A stretch of 18,011 bases of DNA, from positions 1 through 18,011 of the forward strand of contig JWZX01000358.1 in NCBI GenBank assembly GCA_001275005.1, read 5' to 3'. Source of the DNA: Chrysochromulina tobinii (Eukaryota > Haptophyta > Prymnesiales > Chrysochromulinaceae). A program made the position numbers and the translations under genes. Below the pieces are notes generated by a model, which saw nothing but the letters and a program-made list of their open reading frames with translations, was not told where the DNA came from and did no database searches. Below are positions 16,201 through 18,011 of the stretch, in pieces; position 1 is the first letter of the stretch; every line of letters starts with the position of its first letter.

Positions 16201-16917
16201 ATGTACTTTGTGCATGCGACTAAAGCGGGCGAGGTGCCGCTCTTCGTCGAGAAGAGCAAATGGAACAAGTTGATCACGCGCTGCGAGCACTGCGCCGGCG
16301 ACGTGCAGGCGCTCGCGACCGCGCTGAAGCAGGCGCTGGGCACGGGCGGTACGATGGATGGCAGCGCCATCATCATCCAGGGCGATCAGCGCGAGGCCCT
16401 GACGGCGTGGCTCCTCAGCCGCGGGCTCGTTCGCGGGCTGCGCTCAGACAAGCTCTCGGAGAAGCACGAAAAGGGGGACGCGCCGGAGGAGGTGGCGGCG
16501 CCGGTGCTGCGCGAGCGCAAGAAGCCGCGCTGGACGACGGGCGACAAGGCGGCCGCCGCGGCGCGTGCGAGCAACGAGCAAAGCGACGGGGATGGCGCCG
16601 ACGAACCCGACGAACCCGACGAACCTGACGAACCCGACGACGGGGAGGGTGGCGCCGACAACGGTGCTCTCGAGGGCGGGGTCTCATCGCGGTTGCGCGA
16701 GGCCTCCTCTCGCCGCTCGCTCGCCGAGCTGCAAGACGACGACGTCGAGGCGCTCGTCTCGGTGGACAAACGATCGATCACCGACAAGAAGGGGTACAAG
16801 AAGTTCGTGCGTCTGATGAAGAGCTGGCCGTACTGGAGCTGTGAATATTCACAGCTACCCTGCCTCTGGCAACGCCACCAGGTGATGCCGCCGAGGGCCC
16901 CTGACGAAACCTCATGA
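16201..16917 (+). CDS. SUI1 (eIF1-like) domain protein
   Basis: A 238-aa frame from the first in-frame ATG at 16201; an in-frame stop at 16069 rules out a longer unspliced start. Residues about 24-80 match the SUI1 fold of eIF1, DENR and eIF2D: an L-x-x-x-L-K-x-x-L-G-T-G-G-T block (38-51) and IIIQGD (57-62). These proteins bind the 40S subunit near the P site and act in start-codon selection or re-initiation. An acidic DEP repeat (about 134-147) and a basic, charged C-terminal half follow, the latter without match. The conserved N-terminal strand of SUI1 is weak. The 3' end is uncertain: a donor CAG|GTGATG at 16882 could splice to 17161, giving 227 residues in this exon. The open frame otherwise stops at 16917. 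Confidence 0.7.
   Translation: MYFVHATKAGEVPLFVEKSKWNKLITRCEHCAGDVQALATALKQALGTGGTMDGSAIIIQGDQREALTAWLLSRGLVRGLRSDKLSEKHEKGDAPEEVAAPVLRERKKPRWTTGDKAAAAARASNEQSDGDGADEPDEPDEPDEPDDGEGGADNGALEGGVSSRLREASSRRSLAELQDDDVEALVSVDKRSITDKKGYKKFVRLMKSWPYWSCEYSQLPCLWQRHQVMPPRAPDETS
16599..16641 (+). repeat. In-frame 9-bp GACGAACCC repeat
   Basis: Four to five 9-bp units encode the acidic DEP repeat of the SUI1 protein. Nearly the same word, spaced at 10-11 bp, fills the last Sec14 intron at 14409-14487. Confidence 0.85.
16837..16856. repeat. Perfect 20-bp palindrome AGCTGTGAATATTCACAGCT
   Basis: A perfect inverted repeat within the SUI1 open frame, directly before the stretch that may be intronic. It starts a GT...AG string (GTGAATATTCACAG). 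Function unknown. Confidence 0.9.
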
Positions 16918-17160
16918 GAGCCTCTGACGAAACCTCCTGATTGCCTCTGACGAAACCTCATGAGAGCCTCTGACGAAACCTCATGAGGCCGTTGACGAAA
17001 CCTCATGGAGCCTCTGACGAAACCTCCTCATTGCCTCTGACAAAACCGCATGAGAGCCTCTGACGAATCCTCATGAGAGCATCTGACGAAACCTCCTGCG
17101 CGCCGCTGACGAAACCTCCTGAGTGCCTCTGACGAAACCTCTGCTGAGATGCGCCTACAG
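16882..17160 (+). other. Probable intron or 3' region with CTCTGACGAAACCTC repeats
   Basis: These 279 bp are filled with irregular units of CTCTGACGAAACCTCATGAG or CTGATTGC on the plus strand, in the same orientation rule as other introns. It is bounded by CCAG|GTGATG and CTACAG|GTGCGC, so it is likely the intron of the SUI1 gene. I could not confirm this from the downstream sequence. Confidence 0.5.
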
Positions 17161-17817
17161 GTGCGCACGGATGGCATTCGGGAGCTCTGCGCGTCCGAGG
17201 ACGACCTTCAGCGAGATCTGCGCATCCGAGGACGACCTTCAGCGAGACCGTTGAAGCCCAGGAGGCGCACGGAGGGATGTTCGACCTCGTGCTCGAGTGC
17301 GGCGGCGACGACTCCGTATTTCCAGGGTGCAGCCGCCGAGCTCTTAGAATCCGTCGCCGAACTCGACGCGGCCCACTCTCGTGGGGAGGGCAGCGTACGG
17401 AGCCCTTGGCAAGCCCAAGCCGTGCCGGCGCTCGCTGGCCGCGCCGGAGCCATACACTTGGCGAGCACATCCCATCCTTCCACCGTCGCCGACCATTCGC
17501 CCCCATGTGTCGCCGTGGAAACGGCCGCTGGTTCGAACGCGGCCGCACGCAAGGTGGGAAAGCGGCCGGTGCTAGTCCCCCTGGGGTCTGGCGGCATCGC
17601 GAGATGGGGCCAGTCGAACCCCATTTCCTTCCTTCGTATCCCCAAAGTCATTAAGTCAACCCTTTCATTAGAATCAATTGAACACGTTCCTTGGCGTAAA
17701 CTTGGTCACGTTGGTAGAGATTGGCGGTTCATCAATAACTACACAAATGGCAGCCTGGTGAGCGCGACATCCCAAGATCACCGATCTGGGCAGCCTGGCT
17801 ACCAATCCCGCATCTGA
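17161..17817 (+). other. Unresolved possible coding region downstream of SUI1 gene
   Basis: A plus frame stays open from 17149 to a stop at 17815-17817, beginning VRTDGIRELCASEDDLQRDL after the proposed acceptor. No family is recognised. A 31-bp direct repeat (17187-17217 and 17218-17248) shifts frame; in the second copy the CASEDDLQRD reading meets TGA, so the ancestral gene may have ended there. Another frame (ETVEAQEAHGGMFDLVLECG) also looks protein-like. From about 17640 to 17780 the sequence is A/T-richer. I cannot decide between exon, 3' UTR and a separate gene. Confidence 0.3.
17187..17248 (+). repeat. 31-bp direct duplication
   Basis: Two adjacent copies of a 31-bp unit (starting CTGCGCGTCCGAGGACGACC in the first copy) differ at about one base in the core. 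Its length is not a multiple of three. Confidence 0.9.
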
Positions 17818-17923
17818 CCACGACTCCCCCCTCCCCCCCTCTCCCCAATTGCATGCGACAAGGGGTTGAAGACCGAACAAACTGTCTCTCCACCTTCATT
17901 TCACGCGAGACGCTTTCCTGTCA

Positions 17924-18011
17924 ATGGTGGCCGCCCCATCGACCCGTCCCGACGAGCCGCTCGACCCGCCCGCCGTGTGCTGCGGTCGCGAGTTCCGCGT
18001 GCGACGCGCAC
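17924..18011 (+). CDS. Possible gene start, truncated by window edge
   Basis: An ATG in context TGTCAATGG opens a frame of 29 codons to the window end with GC-rich third positions (MVAAPSTRPDEPLDPPAVCC, then GREFRVRRA). It is preceded by a pyrimidine-rich stretch at 17822-17845. It is too short for any family call. Confidence 0.4.
   Translation, partial: MVAAPSTRPDEPLDPPAVCCGREFRVRRA

Overview
The window looks like nuclear DNA of a GC-rich microbial eukaryote with a complex (secondary, red-lineage) plastid, most likely a haptophyte or related alga. Two bacterial-type organelle genes, ftsZ and ribosomal protein bL9, carry N-terminal secretory-type signal peptides followed by transit-like stretches. 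In FtsZ a Phe follows the likely cleavage site, as is typical of such algae. Genes are split by short GT-AG introns and the products are eukaryotic or organellar. I cannot name the species.

Layout, left to right: a partial minus-strand gene with a DPY-30-like docking motif (1-833); a 1.2 kb gap ending in a palindromic repeat array; ftsZ (minus, 3 exons, 2073-3657); a divergent promoter; a fucosyltransferase-like gene (plus, intronless, 3898-4902); plastid bL9 (plus, 5458-6078); a 12-exon coiled-coil gene of unknown function (minus, 6405-11812, model 1029 aa); a divergent promoter; a 6-exon Sec14/CRAL-TRIO protein (plus, 12045-14636, model 531 aa); a SAM methyltransferase (minus, 14997-16090); a SUI1/eIF1-domain protein (plus, from 16201); an unresolved stretch; and a possible gene start at the right edge. 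Every multi-exon model keeps frame across all junctions, and its total coding length is a multiple of three, which supports the splice sites chosen by eye.

The striking feature is the introns. Nearly all are filled with short tandem repeats (10-12 bp, core CTGATTGCCT on the coding strand) that always follow the direction of transcription. Most also contain copies of the neighbouring exon ends, from near-identical (33, 24, 21 and 18 bp) to decayed. Three introns hold a copy of the adjoining exon ends joined without interruption, like a fossil of the gene before the intron existed. About two thirds of downstream exons begin with GT, so the acceptor reads AG|GT. Together this looks like intron birth by tandem duplication of exon sequence followed by satellite expansion. 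Two frame-disrupting duplications, in the methyltransferase tail and downstream of the SUI1 gene, may be the same process without successful splicing.

The genes do not form a pathway. FtsZ (plastid division) and bL9 (plastid translation) share an organelle; the rest are ordinary nuclear neighbours in divergent or convergent pairs.
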